64,000 nucleotides of DNA from Xiphydria camelus. Lineage: Eukaryota; Arthropoda; Insecta; Hymenoptera; Xiphydriidae. Position 1 is the stretch's first letter; every line of letters starts with the position of its first letter. The position numbers and the translations under genes are program-made. The DNA lies in assembly GCA_963678675.1 (NCBI GenBank), contig OY783194.1, positions 29,800,278 through 29,864,277 of the forward strand, written 5' to 3'. The notes under the pieces are model-generated. The model worked only from the letters and a program-made list of their open reading frames with translations. It was not told the origin of the DNA and ran no database searches. Positions 50,301 to 53,723 of this stretch are shown piece after piece.

Positions 50301-52002
50301 AATTATTTTTTCGGATATTTTCTTCTTCGGTGTGATAGTGAATATGTACGCAGATTACAAATTGAATTTAAAAGTATCAATATTTTTTATTTAAAAACCG
50401 AATTATAAACAATTAATTTTTCAATAAAAGAAAGCATATTTATCAATTTTTTACACTATGCCATGGGAAAATGATGAAAGAAATTAATAAACTATATATC
50501 ACTGAGTTTCTAGCTATCCTTCGACAGTTTGAAATACGTATAACAGGTAAAAAAAAGGTACGAGAAGTGCGCGCGCGTGACGTTAAATTCTACCCGACTT
50601 TGATATCGTTATCTATGGGAGTCATAGAACAGCGCTCGGCACTGCAACCTTATCAACTATGATAGTTGAGGGAATATGGCGAACTCTCTCGACCTACTAT
50701 ACTTGCGTTACATTCCCACCAGTTACGAGTACTCGTAATTAGCGAGATATACCGGCCGTCAGTGATAACGAACCGGAAAAGCGGCGCGCTTCGGTTCGTG
50801 TCGCTTGGGTACCATTTTGTCAGCAAGAGCATACGATCGTTTACTTACAGTATAAATAGGCCGAGTGACATAATCACAAACTACAGTGCAGGCTTTTGAA
50901 AAATGAGGCACTGTTATTAAAATCACGGTCGATTAATTTTTCAGGGCTTTGAATGCACCGTCAAATACGTATTACGCATTTTGGTGGTTTAAAAACTGAA
51001 TTAACGTGTGCGTCTATGATATCAAAAAGTAGGGGGTTGAAAGAGTAGGGATCTGAAAGGATAGGAGTCGCGATATCGGACGATAAGGGAACAGCTTGTT
51101 TGCTTTACACTCAGTCACGATTATTAGGGAAAACGACATCTGTTAAAATATTTTCTAATCACGGGGTTACCCGCTCTTATCAAGGAGTACTCATCCACGT
51201 ATATGCCGTAAAGGTTTTCTACGAAAGAATAATCAATAATTTGAGAGCGTAGGATTCGGTTTATAGCTGAAACCAATGCGAGAGGTCGAATTGGTTGAGT
51301 TAAATATTGGATGAAATACGTCCTCTGTGAGCAATGAATATTTCGACTTAACTAGAGTATTTTTAAAATATGTAGTAATACTAATTCCAATAAAATTATC
51401 GATTTAAGTAATGGATATTTTCAAATTTAAAAGTTTGACACACCAAAAGGAATATTCATTATATTTTAAAAATAGGATTATAAAGTTATGTAATATCATT
51501 GTTACTTGCATTATGTTCCATTGAGATAAATATAAAACGATACTTACTTCCGCATCCCTCGAATTCAGTAAATCCTGTAGCTGGATGCATTTTTCGTTGG
51601 CTTCCTTCAGTTCTATTGATCGTTCGTCTGAAAAAAAATAACACATCGATTACTTTTATTGCCTCATTATGAATAAAGTATCACAAATGATAATGTCACA
51701 ATATTACTACACAAGACAAAATTGAATGCTGATAAAAAAAGTACAATACGAATTTCCCGCGTTCCCTAGCCACGTCGAATGACAGAGGTTCGCTCGGTAA
51801 AACAGAGCACTATTTTGACAGTCGCCCGTGATGTGTCCTTTTACAGTTAAATCACAGTTATTACTCCTACGATTGTTTGGTGGGAGCAAAAGAACTTACC
51901 TATTTCGTCGACAATGCCCTCGGAAAGCACCTCCTTCGTAAAATTGGAGATCTGTCCCTTTAAATTCGACAAACTGGACAGGCCATCACCGAACCACGCC
52001 AT
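5180..52002 (-). CDS. Gmap: Golgin GMAP-210 / TRIP11 homologue (Gmap), whole gene span, 13 coding exons
   Basis: Golgi membrane-tethering coiled-coil protein. Spliced coding sequence, 5' to 3' on the minus strand: 52002-51900, 51627-51548, 49143-49069, 14986-14819, 14628-14518, 14299-13903, 13819-10910, 10816-10713, 10526-10427, 6058-5977, 5829-5637, 5535-5440, 5332-5180. The total is 4572 nt, or 1523 residues plus stop; every intron is GT-AG and all phases join. The N-terminus (1-35) is rich in Ser, Gly and Thr with spaced hydrophobics and contains KGQISNFTKE, matching the ALPS curvature-sensing segment of GMAP-210. A heptad-rich coiled coil covers about 60-1370. The GRAB (Arf-binding) domain is about 1372-1418, from GEGKVDK to the DFDDSEK region, followed by a GGWFSGL motif near 1425-1431. 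The family links curved vesicles to the cis-Golgi through ALPS, Rab2 and Arf1. The human protein is about 1980 residues, so the central rod is shorter here. Missed alternative exons in the 34 kb intron cannot be excluded. Confidence 0.93.
5440..5535 (-). CDS. Gmap: Gmap exon 12
   Basis: Encodes residues 1442-1473 in phase 0: a short helix (ASLSAAFVRFLESES) matching the SFSELFVKFLETES segment after the GRAB domain of vertebrate GMAP-210, then a Pro-rich stretch. The acceptor is TTTTCAG and the donor GTATTC, which is weaker than the other donors of this gene. Confidence 0.87.
5637..5829 (-). CDS. Gmap: Gmap exon 11 (GRAB domain core)
   Basis: Encodes residues 1377-1441. It carries TLVKNLLLGYLSSPTMDKSS and then VLRVFATILDFDDSEK, the GRAB fold that binds active Arf1, followed by a GGWFSGLLHSGS motif that parallels MTGWLGGGSKS in the human protein. 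Donor GTAAGT, acceptor TTTTCAG. Confidence 0.92.
5977..6058 (-). CDS. Gmap: Gmap exon 10
   Basis: Encodes the last turn of the coiled coil and the start of the GRAB domain (about residues 1350-1377), ending in KSGEGKVDK. The acceptor TTTCAG and a GTTCGT donor were chosen because they keep the reading phase and restore the conserved KVDK-x-LVKNL junction. A later GTATTA donor would break that junction. Confidence 0.9.
6059..10426 (-). other. Gmap intron 9 (about 4.4 kb)
   Basis: AT-rich intron. Apart from a MITE at 6889-7212 and a hairpin-prone stretch at 7337-7441, I see no nested gene, RNA gene or clear repeat. Open frames here are short and without family motifs. Confidence 0.6.
6889..7212. 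mobile_element. TA-inserted MITE with GTTRAAACGTCCTA ends
   Basis: Inverted ends GTTAAAACGTCCTA and (reverse) GTTGAAACGTCCTA flank 324 bases, with TA at both borders (6887-6888, 7213-7214). There is no coding capacity. The TA target suggests a Tc1/mariner-type non-autonomous element. Confidence 0.55.
10427..10526 (-). CDS. Gmap: Gmap exon 9
   Basis: Encodes about residues 1317-1350, coiled coil with LSEAKECLKAASRLSDELER, closely parallel to the [20 protein letters not shown] region of the human protein. Acceptor TTAG at 10527-10530, donor GTATGT. Confidence 0.9.
10713..10816 (-). CDS. Gmap: Gmap exon 8
   Basis: Encodes about residues 1282-1316, coiled coil ending in EDEWSNEVSHLK. A TTACAG acceptor and a GTACTA donor; phases match exon 7 (one base carried over) and exon 9 (phase 0). 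Confidence 0.89.
10910..13819 (-). CDS. Gmap: Gmap exon 7 (main coiled-coil exon)
   Basis: A 2910-base exon encoding about residues 312-1282, nearly all charged heptad-repeat coiled coil. Landmarks shared with GMAP-210 are EKARENATLKTDNNRLM near residue 957 and SLMNLQIVLEQFQR at the end. The exon begins well upstream of the first Met in this frame: the acceptor CATTACAG at 13820 continues the frame from exon 6 with EQVLAIKEEILKKHQ. Donor GTAAAT. Confidence 0.95.
13903..14299 (-). CDS. Gmap: Gmap exon 6
   Basis: Encodes residues 180-311, coiled coil beginning SREAERNVRRLQSDEAS and ending MEELDQQHGES plus one shared codon. Acceptor TTACTCAG, donor GTAGGT. The intron to exon 7 is only 83 bases. 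Confidence 0.93.
14518..14628 (-). CDS. Gmap: Gmap exon 5
   Basis: Encodes residues 143-179 in phase 0 (ASTTAGLMEEFTESHQ, then KTELLRAKQDMM), coiled coil. Acceptor TTTTTTTAG, donor GTGAGT. Confidence 0.9.
14819..14986 (-). CDS. Gmap: Gmap exon 4
   Basis: Encodes residues 87-142. It opens with an acidic/Gly linker (NDDSQDDEGGGFFWDPPS), echoing the acidic FHDDDMDFGD linker of the vertebrate protein, then returns to coiled coil (ALQDQLAQATLRIRELEAEL). Acceptor TTGTTGAAG, donor GTAAGG. Confidence 0.91.
14987..17449 (-). other. Start of Gmap intron 3; no gene seen
   Basis: Mixed AT-rich and CpG-rich DNA (CpG-rich around 15440-15500 and 16800-17400). A dispersed repeat block lies at 15710-15990. 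Open frames are up to 173 codons in the CpG-rich part, overlap each other on both strands and show no domain; I read them as chance. Confidence 0.5.
15710..15990. repeat. Dispersed repeat, copy 1
   Basis: Shares blocks such as TTTTTCATTTTTCATTTTCG, TCGGATATTTTCTT and GCAGATTACRAATTGAATTT-like sequence, in the same order, with 50160-50440. No inverted ends were found, so the element class is unknown. Confidence 0.5.
17450..17980. repeat. Direct duplication of about 310 bases
   Basis: The block beginning GAGTCTCGGGAAATATTCG at about 17453 recurs as GAGTCTCGGGAAATGTTCA at about 17764. Both copies continue through GGTTC, GGAAAAATAC, CCGAG and AATAAATATTTCGTTGGG to TTATTTTATTCAAA. Confidence 0.7.
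17864..18107. mobile_element. MITE with ACCGAGAA ends (older copy)
   Basis: The left end CACCGAGAAGACAGTTTATT and the inverse right end AATAAACTTTTTTCTCGGT are degenerate relatives of the element at 27333-27582. The copy overlaps the second half of the 310-base duplication. Confidence 0.55.
18108..21059 (-). other. Gmap intron 3, unassigned part
   Basis: No exon, RNA gene or clear repeat. CpG-rich around 18530-18700, otherwise AT-rich. Open frames of 60-140 codons lack family motifs and splice-bounded structure. Confidence 0.5.
21060..21400. repeat. Dispersed repeat related to the 56388-57545 element
   Basis: Contains the shared modules CGAAATCTCTAGAATTGAA, ATCTTATGTATTTTTC and a mirrored AATCAATATGAAAAA segment, as at 40600-40860, 42150-42480, 52620-52980 and inside 56388-57545. 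The long inverted ends of the complete element are absent. Confidence 0.6.
21401..22072 (-). other. Gmap intron 3, nothing recognised
   Basis: A 146-codon open frame (21410-21850) has no motif and no plausible exon borders. CpG content rises toward the Harbinger-type element. Confidence 0.4.
22073..22650. repeat. Direct duplication of the Harbinger end, unit about 155 bases
   Basis: The block from AGCCGGTCCCAGACAATGCG through GTGTGGGAGCTCTACTGCGC to GACGCGTAGTAAAGGA occurs at 22073-22228 and again at 22491-22648, about 90 per cent identical by eye. This could be a partial tandem insertion of the element or an internal duplication. Confidence 0.8.
22676..23597 (+). pseudogene. MADF-domain transposon protein, broken
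   Basis: Two pieces of one MADF/Myb-SANT-like coding region. The first (frame from 22719) reads PIWDPKHVDHKNRNKVADAW and continues through DLKKKKDSLMAIF. The second (23487-23597) reads SGAGAEDIYKPNWFAFETM and ends at a GTAAAT donor. Between them lies a 589-base insertion (22895-23483). Just upstream of 22719, VEKLM-like codons sit in another frame, suggesting a further frameshift. MADF domains bind DNA; here the gene probably served the surrounding transposon. No function is expected now. Confidence 0.7.
22895..23483. mobile_element. Insertion inside the MADF gene
   Basis: Ends are a 20-base near-perfect inverted repeat: CCCTTCGTTGCTCACGTGGG at 22895-22914 and its inverse at 23464-23483, one mismatch. 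Each end also carries a self-complementary block, GGGGTGTAGGCTACACCCCA at 22912-22931 and a close copy at 23421-23440. A short open frame at 22910-23095 is followed by AATAAA motifs, perhaps the tail of a lost transposase. No target duplication could be read, so the superfamily is open. Confidence 0.65.
25017..25523. mobile_element. MITE family 4, copy A, split by a family 3 MITE
   Basis: Ends ACTGAGAGAAATTTTATAG and (inverse) ACACTGAGATAAATTTATAGG match the element at 47231-47551. The GCTGAAATAA-type minisatellite in the middle is interrupted by a family 3 MITE at 25125-25357. Confidence 0.65.
25125..25357. mobile_element. MITE family 3, copy A (nested)
   Basis: Inverted ends CACTGAGAAAAAAAATG and its inverse near CTCAGTGTG. 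The core reads AAGTTACTTGGACTAATAAT, GACTCGAATGGACTACGGCC and GTTAATCGTTATAACCAAAT, shared with copies at 28095, 35028 and 39368. It sits within the family 4 element, so it is the younger insertion. Confidence 0.75.
25524..26730 (-). other. Gmap intron 3, CpG-rich patch with TATA-like motifs
   Basis: Between 25740 and 26250 the sequence is strongly CpG-rich. On the plus strand there are two TATA-like motifs, TATATAAG at about 25844-25851 and again at about 25935-25942. No long reading frame or splice-bounded exon follows, so a promoter is only a possibility. Confidence 0.3.
26731..27027. mobile_element. MITE with long subterminal inverted repeats
   Basis: TTTTGCTGAGAAC at about 26764-26776 and GTTCTCAGCAAAA at about 26975-26987 pair, as do ATTATCTGTGGCA and TGCCACAGATAAT further in, giving about 50 bases of paired arms around a 120-base centre. 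The outermost ends are more degenerate. A relative may lie at 59500-59752. Confidence 0.65.
27333..27582. mobile_element. MITE with 30-base perfect inverted ends
   Basis: The arm beginning CGAGAAAACAGTTTATTTGT at 27335-27364 is perfectly inverted at 27550-27579. The 250-base element has no reading frame. It is related to 17864-18107. Confidence 0.8.
27583..28094 (-). other. Gmap intron 3, nothing recognised
   Basis: CpG-rich in part, with overlapping chance open frames on both strands and no recognisable motif. Confidence 0.4.
28095..28545. mobile_element. MITE family 3, copy B, split by a family 1 MITE
   Basis: Reverse orientation to copy A. The left end GCTGAGAAAAAAATGGTA is cut off from the core (ATAACGATTAACGGCTATTT, then ATTATTAGTCCAAGTAACT) by the family 1 element at 28114-28334. 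The right end is TTTTTTTTCTCAGTGTA. Confidence 0.7.
28114..28334. mobile_element. MITE family 1, copy B (nested)
   Basis: Ends TCATCTGAGGATAAACTTAC and (inverse) TCATAATGAGGCTAAACTTA, followed on both sides by CTCGCCAGGAAA and AAACTTCAATCA-type sequence. TA lies at both borders (28112-28113, 28335-28336). Confidence 0.8.
28546..29778 (-). other. Gmap intron 3, CpG-rich stretch
   Basis: Very CpG-rich from about 28620 to 29320. Several open frames of 60-95 codons overlap on both strands and show no domain. No exon supported. Confidence 0.4.
29779..29918. mobile_element. Small MITE-like inverted repeat
   Basis: Outer arms AAATCTAAATCAGTGAAAAT and (inverse) TAATCTGAATCGGTAAAAAT, with an inner hairpin AGGTTACTGAAATTACAGTAACCT; many CAGTGA motifs. 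No reading frame and no clear target duplication. Confidence 0.5.
29919..31404 (-). other. Gmap intron 3, CpG-rich then AT-rich
   Basis: A CpG-rich block (about 29950-30500, including a GC alternating run near 30257-30270) gives long overlapping chance frames. The remainder is AT-rich with nothing recognised. Confidence 0.4.
31405..31690. repeat. Tandem repeat, unit about 119 bases, 2.4 copies
   Basis: Two close copies at about 31406 and 31525 share CACGAATCTGAAGTCAGATT, TTCAAAAATTCAAGATG and CGGATCCAATATGGCGGACG; a third, degenerate copy starts at about 31645. Confidence 0.75.
31810..33171. mobile_element. Fold-back element: three tandem units and one inverted unit
   Basis: A unit of about 320 bases starts with CTTTATATAAATAAG at 31854, 32174 and 32497, and an inverted copy runs from about 32812 to 33128. 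Outside the units, TTAAATGTGT-TATAATCTACAAGG on the left pairs with its inverse on the right, so the whole 1.36 kb is one large inverted repeat with extra tandem copies in one arm. No reading frame. Long modular arms are typical of fold-back elements. Confidence 0.75.
33172..34132 (-). other. Gmap intron 3, nothing recognised
   Basis: No exon, RNA gene or repeat seen; short open frames only. Confidence 0.4.
34133..34252. mobile_element. Short MITE with CACTGRGAAAA ends
   Basis: Ends TACACTGGGAAAAGAAT and (inverse) TACACTGAGAAAAAAATG enclose 120 bases. The ends resemble those of MITE family 3, but the core differs. Confidence 0.55.
34253..35027 (-). other. Gmap intron 3, CpG-rich stretch with a 212-codon open frame
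   Basis: The plus-strand frame 34402-35040 is the longest one not explained by a known gene. It is Ser/Arg-rich, has no domain I recognise, and is mirrored by 105- and 147-codon frames on the minus strand, a pattern produced by CpG-rich DNA with few stop codons. I do not call it a gene. Confidence 0.4.
35028..35258. mobile_element. MITE family 3, copy C
   Basis: Core ATCAAGTTATTTGGACTATT, GACTCGAACGGACTACAGCC and TTAATCGTTATAACCAAATT as in the other copies. The right end TTTTCTCTCGGTGTA is intact; the left end is degenerate. Confidence 0.75.
35259..38540 (-). other. Gmap intron 3, mostly unassigned
   Basis: Alternating AT-rich and CpG-rich DNA. A possible short inverted-end element lies at about 36600-36797 (GAGAAAAATAATTAAG on the left, TATTTTTCTC on the right, with GGTCAAT/ATTGACC-type arms). 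Open frames of up to 153 codons carry no domain. Confidence 0.4.
38541..38794. mobile_element. MITE with 21-base perfect inverted ends
   Basis: ACACAGAGAAAAAGAATTAG at 38541 is perfectly inverted at the right end, and the arms continue imperfectly (TCGGATTTACT / AGATCCGACAA). 254 bases, no reading frame; AAATAATTACTTGC is also inverted inside. Confidence 0.8.
39368..39588. mobile_element. MITE family 3, copy D
   Basis: Ends ACACCGAGAAAAGATGCAG and (inverse) TACACTGAGAAAAAAAATGG. Core GAGTTACTTGGACTAATAAT and GTTAATCGCTATAACCAAAT. Confidence 0.78.
39589..40599 (-). other. Gmap intron 3, nothing recognised
   Basis: Includes an 11-base C run at 40034-40044 followed by CTCCCTCCCT. No exon supported. 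Confidence 0.4.
40600..40860. repeat. Dispersed repeat related to the 56388-57545 element
   Basis: Shares TACATAAAATCACAAATATT, CCGTGCTTTTTGTAATCAGT and ACGAAAAAATACACAAAATA modules with 21060-21400 and 42150-42480. Fragmentary. Confidence 0.55.
40861..41798 (-). other. Gmap intron 3, CpG-rich stretch
   Basis: Strongly CpG-rich (about 40870-41760). Long overlapping frames on the minus strand (84-133 codons) are Arg-rich and domain-free. No gene called. Confidence 0.4.
41799..42060. mobile_element. MITE with imperfect 35-base inverted ends
   Basis: The left arm TTTCTGTGGCAGGCAGTCAA continues to AAGGGCATAAGTC. The right arm inverse is ATCTGTGGCTGGAAGTCAAA continuing to TGGACATAAGTTC. About 262 bases, no reading frame. 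Confidence 0.65.
42150..42480. repeat. Dispersed repeat related to the 56388-57545 element
   Basis: Carries both halves of the repeating module: TCTGGAATTAAATTCTCAAC with ATGTATTTTTTCATGCTGAT, and TTTGTAATAAGCACGAAAAA with ATACATAAGACAGGATGACT. Confidence 0.6.
42481..46398 (-). other. Gmap intron 3, mostly unassigned
   Basis: CpG-rich at 43200-43700 and 44350-46250, AT-rich elsewhere. There is a GA dinucleotide run at about 43737-43755 and purine-rich AATAATAAT / GAAAGAAAG sequence at about 44085-44155. Open frames of up to 199 codons overlap on both strands without domains. Confidence 0.4.
46399..46693. mobile_element. MITE-like element with TACACTGT ends
   Basis: Left end TACACTGTTAAAAGTTTTCT and inverse right end TACAGTGTAAAAAAAATTAT, both continuing to a TTCAG(A/G)(C/A)AAG block. 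The centre repeats CTTAATTYWAAG-like motifs. Moderate support. Confidence 0.5.
46694..47230 (-). other. Gmap intron 3, nothing recognised
   Basis: Contains a small perfect-stem hairpin at 47180-47213 (CACTGAGAGA / TCTCTCAGTG) next to the family 4 MITE; it may be a deleted relative. No exon seen. Confidence 0.4.
47231..47551. mobile_element. MITE family 4, copy B, with an internal minisatellite
   Basis: Left end AACTCAGAGAAATTTATAGG and inverse right end CACTGAGAGAAATCGTACAG match copy A at 25017-25523 segment by segment. Confidence 0.7.
47356..47473. repeat. Minisatellite, unit about 22 bases, five copies
   Basis: Units such as GCTGAAATAACTATACATAT and GCTGAAATAATGATACGTAT follow one another inside the family 4 MITE. 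Copy A also has a related run, there interrupted by another MITE. Confidence 0.75.
47552..47973 (-). other. Gmap intron 3, nothing recognised
   Basis: No exon or repeat. A palindrome-like TATATACCATAATATGGTATAT stretch lies just left of the next MITE. Confidence 0.4.
47974..48195. mobile_element. MITE family 1, copy C
   Basis: Ends CCACATTAGGCTAAAATTAC and (inverse) CCATGTGAGGCTAAACTTAC with TA at both borders (47972-47973, 48196-48197). It abuts a family 2 MITE, apparently inserted in the TA at that element's end. Confidence 0.78.
48196..48343. mobile_element. MITE family 2, copy A
   Basis: About 148 bases between CAGTAAAAAGTGGTGTTAAT and GTCCACACCGCGGAATTTTT. CCGGTGCGGACCT near the left and AGGTCCACACCG near the right form inverted arms. 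Second copy at about 59130-59502. Confidence 0.65.
48385..48603. mobile_element. piggyBac-type MITE
   Basis: Inverted ends CCCTTTCGCTACGGGCG (left) and CCCTTTCGCTACTACGGGCG (inverse right), flanked on both sides by TTAA (48381-48384, 48604-48607). 219 bases, no transposase. Confidence 0.75.
49069..49143 (-). CDS. Gmap: Gmap exon 3
   Basis: Encodes residues 62-86 in phase 0 (ISLLRRQNYELQKTVVELNA and five more), the start of the coiled coil. Acceptor CCGGCAG, donor GTGAGT. It stands alone, 34 kb from exon 4. Confidence 0.88.
49269..49554. mobile_element. piggyBac-type MITE
   Basis: Short ends CCCTTGG and (inverse) CCCTTTG flanked by TTAA on both sides (49265-49268, 49555-49558). A subterminal self-pairing block, CGGGTCTACAGGACCCG, lies near the left end. 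286 bases. Confidence 0.6.
50160..50440. repeat. Dispersed repeat, copy 2
   Basis: Same order of blocks as at 15710-15990, including TTTTTCATTTTTCATTTTCG, CGGATATTTTCTTCTTCG and CAGATTACAAATTGAATTTA. Confidence 0.5.
51548..51627 (-). CDS. Gmap: Gmap exon 2
   Basis: Encodes residues 35-61; with one base from exon 1 it begins DERSIELKEANEKCIQLQ. Acceptor TTTTTTTTCAG, donor GTAAGT. This is a first heptad-like helix after the ALPS-type segment. Confidence 0.9.
51900..52002 (-). CDS. Gmap: Gmap exon 1 (start codon, ALPS-like segment)
   Basis: ATG at 52002-52000 begins MAWFGDGLSSLSNLKGQISN followed by FTKEVLSEGIVDEI. The TGQISNFTK-like core and the Ser/Gly/Thr-rich amphipathic pattern match the N-terminus of vertebrate GMAP-210, whose ALPS motif senses curved membranes. 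The start context TGAAATGG is favourable. Donor GTAAGT with one base of a split codon. Confidence 0.94.
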
Positions 52003-53572
52003 TTCACACGTCGACACTTTATGTTAGACGTATTTGAAGCAATTCGACACGAGGAAACGACTTTCAACACTAACTGGCCACCATATCTCGATATAATTTC
52101 ACTTTTCAACGGGGTACCCGTAACAAAAATACGAATAAAATCTCCGTAACAGACAGCGAAATATACACAACCTGTCCAGCCGAGTAGTACTGGCAACTGT
52201 GTGCAGAAGTTCCTAGATTTGCTAGTTACATTTCGGCGTCAGATTAGAAAGCGTCCGACTACGATACGACAAACAGCTGATAAAATATAGCCTCGCGGTA
52301 TTCTGATAAAAGATATACGGTTGATCTTTAAATGTATTCCAAACTTAATTTATTTAAAAATGCATGAATAAAAAAATCACTAGCTGTATTGCTAAGGATT
52401 ACCTTTAAATATCTACTGTACCATCTGAATGAACAGTCAGAATAACTTTCAACAGAGAGCACCACTTGGTCTGGAAATGTAGCAATACCTAGGTAGGTAT
52501 TGTACCGATATATGGTTAAGTAAAAAACTAAAATCAACACCAACAATTTTACCGGTAGACAATGCAATTACTATTATTATTGTTATTGTTATTATAATTG
52601 TTATTACATTAATTCCTTTAATCATACTTTACTCATTAATATTACCGCAGAAATTGAAATTTCTGAAATCGAACTCCAGACCACACTACCTACCTATAGT
52701 ATATATATATTCTATATATTTTTTCGTGCTGTTTTAAAAAACTATTGATGTATTGAAAAATAGCGAAATTTTGATGATTTTCTCTGAAAAAAATGTTTTT
52801 TTGTGCATAGAAGTGTCGATATTCTGTGTTTCCTTTGAGATATTGACCCAATAACCGTACTTTTCGTAATCAGCGCAAAAAAATGCATATGATACTGTGG
52901 TCGAGTGATCGATTTCAGAGGTTTCGACTTTTATCAAAATTTTGAGGGGCCTCCTTTAACATTTTCGCTATTTTTTTTATTAGTGCAGAACGGCAGTTCA
53001 ATTACAAAATCTTTCACTATCTGAAATCGCATAAGTGATCTTGCATCGCGTGAACACGCGATCACTGTGCATTAATCAAAACAAATTACAACGAGTTTCC
53101 GTGCCAATTTAAACGAATTGTCTCGTGACATCATTTAATATCGTAGAAATCGAAAATCACAACACCCTCTTACAGTAATTTTCATCTTCGCTTATAAATT
53201 TAGATTCAATTCAATAATTTTTTCGTTTCTGCAATCAAAGCCAATCTCGGTATTACACCGCGAATTTGTATCCTCCGCGTTCAATATAGGTAAAATCTTA
53301 CTCCGAATATGTAATATTATTATTACTAAAATTTATATTCGTCAATTTTGCGTCAAACTTTATTAATAACAGGCCGCCCAAATTATTCGTAAATAATTAT
53401 CTCCATCACTTGTTAATTTAAACTTTTAATGGACCTAAAGGATGACGATGTTAGCCCTCGTCTCTTCTTCCTGGTGTGATTTTCATTGAAGTAAAACGAA
53501 CTAGAAGTCATGGTGAGGAACATTGTATTTTTTCTACCGGGCGCCTCTTTTTCACCTGTGTGTATTACAGTA
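52003..53572. other. Gmap 5' flank and intergenic DNA
   Basis: Includes the Gmap 5' UTR and promoter (no TATA or clear initiator could be fixed), an ATT/GTT-rich microsatellite at about 52567-52608 and a dispersed repeat at 52620-52980. Confidence 0.5.
52620..52980. repeat. Dispersed repeat related to the 56388-57545 element
   Basis: Shares TTTCTGAAATCGAACTC, TATATTTTTTCGTGCTG, TGAGATATTGACCCAATAAC and TCGATTTCAGAGGTTTCGAC with the other copies. Confidence 0.6.
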
Positions 53573-53654
53573 TTAGGCAGGCAGGCTGGTACGAGGCCGC
53601 CGTCCTGGATAGAGGAAGGTGAGTAGCGGATGAGAGAGGGACGGACGCTTCGCT

Positions 53655-53723
53655 ATGCTGCGCTTAAATTCAGTAACGCAGTCGGTATTCATCAGGCCCT
53701 TCTTCAACGGGGCCCAAATGCCG
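53655..53723 (+). CDS. Candidate first coding exon of an unidentified mitochondrial protein (partial)
   Basis: ATG at 53655 opens 23 codons that run into a strong GTAAGTA donor at 53724. An in-frame TGA at 53631 lies upstream, so this is the first possible Met. The peptide MLRLNSVTQSVFIRPFFNGA + QMP has two Arg, no acidic residue, and hydrophobic residues spaced as in an amphipathic helix, the pattern of a mitochondrial presequence. An upstream TTACAG/T junction at 53572 and a GTGAGT at about 53619 could belong to 5' UTR splicing. Later exons were not found in the window and the product is unknown. The exon is divergent to Gmap, 1.65 kb from its start codon. Confidence 0.42.

Larger units (their letters stand above)
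49144..51547 (-). other. Gmap intron 2 (2.4 kb)
   Basis: Holds a piggyBac-type MITE at 49269-49554 and a dispersed repeat at 50160-50440. The remainder shows no exon or RNA gene. Confidence 0.6.
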
